Virus record (IMG/VR): IMGVR_UViG_3300047322_000273
Span: 1 to 29,190 of that record
Length of the DNA stretch: 29,190 nt
Strand: one strand, 5' to 3'
DNA from: a virus
Positions 26,737 through 29,190 of the stretch are shown here, in pieces. Positions within the stretch are counted from its first letter, which is position 1, and every line of letters starts with the position of its first letter. The notes beneath the pieces were generated by a model. The model saw only the letters and a list, made by a program, of their open reading frames with translations, ran no database searches and was not told the DNA's origin. A program made the translations under genes and the position numbers.

Positions 26737-27084
26737 TTATTTAAGCGCGTTCACTTGGTCGATAATCTTTTGCTTGCGCGCCTTCTTCGACTCGGGCGCA
26801 AGGTCGATCTTTTCTTTTGGCTTCAGGTACTTCGTTTCATTGCCGATTTCGATGCAGTTGTGCGCCTTCAGGTGTGCGCGGTGCTGCGATCGGGAAGTGA
26901 TCATTTCGCCGGTAATCATCGAGCGGTATGGGGACATATCGGCCGCCACGTAAGGCGCGCTCACGACGCGCTGCACTGCGCCGCCGCACTCACATGCAGG
27001 GATGTCCTTATCGCGCTCAGCAACGGAGCGATAGACGGCATCATCCCTGCCGCAGGACTGACATTTCGTTGCGTAGATAGGCAT
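26737..27084 (-). CDS. FmdB-like zinc-ribbon protein of the head operon
   Basis: 115 residues. Residues 1-40 carry a zinc ribbon: C8-x2-C11 (MPIYATKCQSCG) and C31-x-C33 (ACECGG), the FmdB pattern. A basic, helical C-terminus follows (KYLKPKEKIDLAPESKKARKQKIIDQVN). Genes of this type lie between portal and scaffold in several podovirus genomes; their job is unknown. The metal site is complete. Start ATG 27084, three bases after the portal stop. Confidence 0.8.
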   Translation of the reverse strand: MPIYATKCQSCGRDDAVYRSVAERDKDIPACECGGAVQRVVSAPYVAADMSPYRSMITGEMITSRSQHRAHLKAHNCIEIGNETKYLKPKEKIDLAPESKKARKQKIIDQVNALK

Positions 27085-27087
27085 CGG

Positions 27088-29190
27088 TTATTCTTCGGAA
27101 CCCGACTTGGCCGCGCTGATCTGCGAGGCTTCGAGAGTGGTTTGTGCGCCGATTTCGGCAACTTCGAGTTTGACCTGATTGTTCATCGCAGCAATCAGCA
27201 TCTGGAATTGGCGGTCGCGCTCGGCCTTATCCGCTTCGAGCATGGCTTGCATCTGTGCCAAACGCTCTTGGCTCTGACGTTCCATCTCGTCGCGCTGCAT
27301 TTCCATTGCCGTTTCTTGGGCGGCCTGCTGCGCCTGGTAGCGTTGCTCGGCTTCGGCCGTCTGCTGTTCAAGATGGGCCTTCAGCATTTCGATCTGGCCT
27401 TCCTGCTGGAGCTTGGCGGATTCAAGCTGCGTGCGATGCTGCTCCATCTGCATATCCATCTGCGCGCCGGCCTGCTTCTCTTGGATGCGAGCTTGCGACT
27501 CTGCCTGCACCTTCTGGATTTCGATCGGAGGCGGCTTCGGCTGGTTCGCTTGCTGCTGAACCTGCTTCGTAAGCGTCTCCGCGGCGTTGTCGATCATGCC
27601 TTCCAGCGTCTTGCCTGCCTTGAACGCCGATACGCCAAACTTCAGTATCTCGACTAGCACCGGCGCGAGCTCGGGCTGGCTTTGCGCGGCCGGCACAGCC
27701 TGTTGCAGGAACTTGCTGACCATTTCGATAAATTCGAGGCGATCTGCCTTCTGTGCATCTTCATCGATTTGAACCAGCGAATCGGCATCCACTTCAATCC
27801 GAAAGTTGCGCGATACCTTGTTCTTTTTGCTTTGAAGCTCTTGGACGGTGATCGCCCATTCTTCATCAGAGATCGTGCGGCCAGTCAGTAATTCCAGAGC
27901 GGGGCGTAGCAACTCTTGATCGGACGGCAGCAGTTGCATTGCTGACGACATATCAAGAATCGTCGAGAACCGGAATTTATTGCAGATGATTTGCGATTTG
28001 AGACGCAGTAATTCGGTTGCATATATCGCGACGGCATCTTGGGTATCACGAAGCCGTACCGCCCCAAATCGCGCCTTGATCCCTTGCGCCTTTGCAGTTT
28101 CGGCGGCGTCCGTCTCACCGCGCATGATGTCGCTAATGCCAGTGATGGCGTAAATCTGATCTACAACGTTCGAGCGTGCTTCGAATGCGATCTGCAACGC
28201 CTGAGCGATCGGGCTCAGGTCGACCAGATCCATTGCGCCTTTCAGTCCGCCCTTCTCCGCGAACGCCGCGAAACTCTTCACCGGCACGAGGTCGTTATTC
28301 CCCGTCTCGGTGAACAAGCGCTGCAATTCCTTGAACTCAGCGTTGTAGACACCGCGGACCTTGAGCGCCTTAATCAGCCCGTCGATGCGGTCGCTGATCG
28401 TGTCGAGTTCGTTCGCTTGATCCTGGTATTGGATGAAATCGGGAACCGGAACCAGCGTATCGCTAGTAGTCGTACCGTAGAGAGGCTTGGCGCACGGCCA
28501 GAAGCCTTCCAGCCCAAGCGGGTCCGGCTTTTCGTCCAGCAGTTCGCCTACCGATTTCGAGAGCCACACAGCCTTCTGCGTCGTCTTATCCCAAATCTCA
28601 TAGATGCACGCTTGCTTACCGCGGCCGACATCGTTAGACGGGATCTTGGACTCGCCGTAGCCCTCAGCCGGGTTGCTCGCATCCAGCGGAATGCGCCGTG
28701 CTGTCTCTTCTCCGAAGCGCTCGCAGAGATCGGCATAGGGCAAATAGACCTTGCGCCACACGCACGACACTTCTTCCCAGGTGCGCGCCACAGAATGGCC
28801 GAAGTCGCGCCAATGCACATAGTCGACAGGTGCCGTCTCGTCGTCTATTTGCTCAAGCGGTCCGTCTTCCGAGATCTGATCTGCTCCCGCGCCTTCAATA
28901 ACCGCAGGATCATCGCCAGCCTCATCATCCGGCGAGATAGGCTCTTGGACACTGGTGACTGGCTCATATCGCACCCATGACACGCCACGGCCGCCCAGAA
29001 AGCGGTCCATGACGCTGTTTTTCATCGCTTCCCGGTAATCCGGGTAATGCCTTACTTCGAATTCGAGCGCGCGCTCGAGAAGCAGACTTGCCACACGGCC
29101 GACAGGATCTGAGTCCCGGAAGCGTCGCGATACGTCGGGCTGAGGTAGACGACTGAAGGTGGCTGGAACCAGCGTTTGAACATTGGCCCA
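27088..29190 (-). CDS. Portal protein (5' end outside window)
   Basis: The frame is open to the window edge, giving 700 residues without a start; the internal GTG at 29094 is not the real start because the upstream codons read ANVQTLVPATFSR, DVSRRFRDSDPVGRVASLLLERALEFE, which is portal sequence. The body contains the clip/wing region (FIQYQDQANELDTISDRIDGLIKALKVRG is its range, then the IAQALQIAFEARSNVVDQIYAITGISDIMRGE part), typical of podovirus portals. The C-terminal 170 residues are a Gln-rich coiled coil (residues after RIQEKQAGAQMDMQMEQHR), longer than in compact portals. It forms the DNA gate of the capsid. It heads the visible part of the late operon; the terminase genes should lie further right. 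Confidence 0.87.
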   Translation of the reverse strand, partial: WANVQTLVPATFSRLPQPDVSRRFRDSDPVGRVASLLLERALEFEVRHYPDYREAMKNSVMDRFLGGRGVSWVRYEPVTSVQEPISPDDEAGDDPAVIEGAGADQISEDGPLEQIDDETAPVDYVHWRDFGHSVARTWEEVSCVWRKVYLPYADLCERFGEETARRIPLDASNPAEGYGESKIPSNDVGRGKQACIYEIWDKTTQKAVWLSKSVGELLDEKPDPLGLEGFWPCAKPLYGTTTSDTLVPVPDFIQYQDQANELDTISDRIDGLIKALKVRGVYNAEFKELQRLFTETGNNDLVPVKSFAAFAEKGGLKGAMDLVDLSPIAQALQIAFEARSNVVDQIYAITGISDIMRGETDAAETAKAQGIKARFGAVRLRDTQDAVAIYATELLRLKSQIICNKFRFSTILDMSSAMQLLPSDQELLRPALELLTGRTISDEEWAITVQELQSKKNKVSRNFRIEVDADSLVQIDEDAQKADRLEFIEMVSKFLQQAVPAAQSQPELAPVLVEILKFGVSAFKAGKTLEGMIDNAAETLTKQVQQQANQPKPPPIEIQKVQAESQARIQEKQAGAQMDMQMEQHRTQLESAKLQQEGQIEMLKAHLEQQTAEAEQRYQAQQAAQETAMEMQRDEMERQSQERLAQMQAMLEADKAERDRQFQMLIAAMNNQVKLEVAEIGAQTTLEASQISAAKSGSEE

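Noticed and set aside
26620-29000. Long plus-strand frames (345 and 313 codons) opposite portal and scaffold genes
   Set aside because: Mirror frames of Gln-rich coiled-coil genes read as Leu/Arg/His text; no starts with ribosome sites.

Overview
The window is phage DNA throughout: a temperate, podovirus-type siphon-less phage (or prophage) of a high-GC beta-proteobacterium. The proteins look most like those of Burkholderia/Paraburkholderia/Caballeronia phages; this is a judgement from protein style (DUF6475-like replication partner, YdaS-type Cro, GTA-type 3TM holin, GH108 lysin, BcepC6B/BPP-1-like virion genes), not from a search. I see no clear bacterial housekeeping gene, no rRNA, no tRNA and no CRISPR array.

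Layout. (1) 1-2552, minus strand: cro, two small genes, a replication initiator-like gene with an iteron-like cluster inside it, a DUF6475-like partner and a partial nuclease-like gene cut by the window edge. (2) 2553-3340, the switch: a Cro-like protein and a CI-like repressor without a peptidase domain are divergent. Three 20-bp operator-like sites (AGTTTAGTGCCTTCTAAACT and relatives) lie on the two sides of the repressor gene, each outer one on a near-consensus promoter, giving a lambda-like OL-cI-OR plan in about 750 bp. (3) 3529-8613, plus strand: a tightly packed early operon of small accessory genes, three tiny membrane proteins, a probable single-strand annealing protein, and two genes built from short modules joined by DNA repeats. 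(4) 8613-10495, plus strand: excisionase, tyrosine integrase, and a protein that joins an integrase-type arm-site DNA-binding domain to a complete GIY-YIG nuclease domain. (5) 10496-10742: a repeat-rich gap that is the best attP candidate. (6) 10743-11594, plus strand: a secreted SGNH-hydrolase lipoprotein, probably a lysogenic-conversion gene. (7) 11575-29190, minus strand, read from right to left: portal (cut by the window end), zinc-ribbon protein, scaffold, major capsid, decoration-like protein, head-tail connector proteins, an HNH endonuclease, tail/nozzle protein, GNAT acetyltransferase, S74-domain fibre-like protein, ejection proteins with a lytic transglycosylase, tail fibre, and the lysis cassette.

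How it works together. The CI-like protein is expected to silence both outward promoters. After derepression the left operon replicates the genome and the right operon supplies accessory, recombination and excision functions. The late block then builds the particle and lyses the cell. Three hairpin terminators divide the late block, after the decoration gene, before the tail fibre and before the lysis cassette.

The most unusual item is the Int-arm-domain/GIY-YIG fusion at 9917-10495, translationally coupled to the integrase and next to the putative attP. Second is the repeat-linked modular gene pair at 6539-8613.
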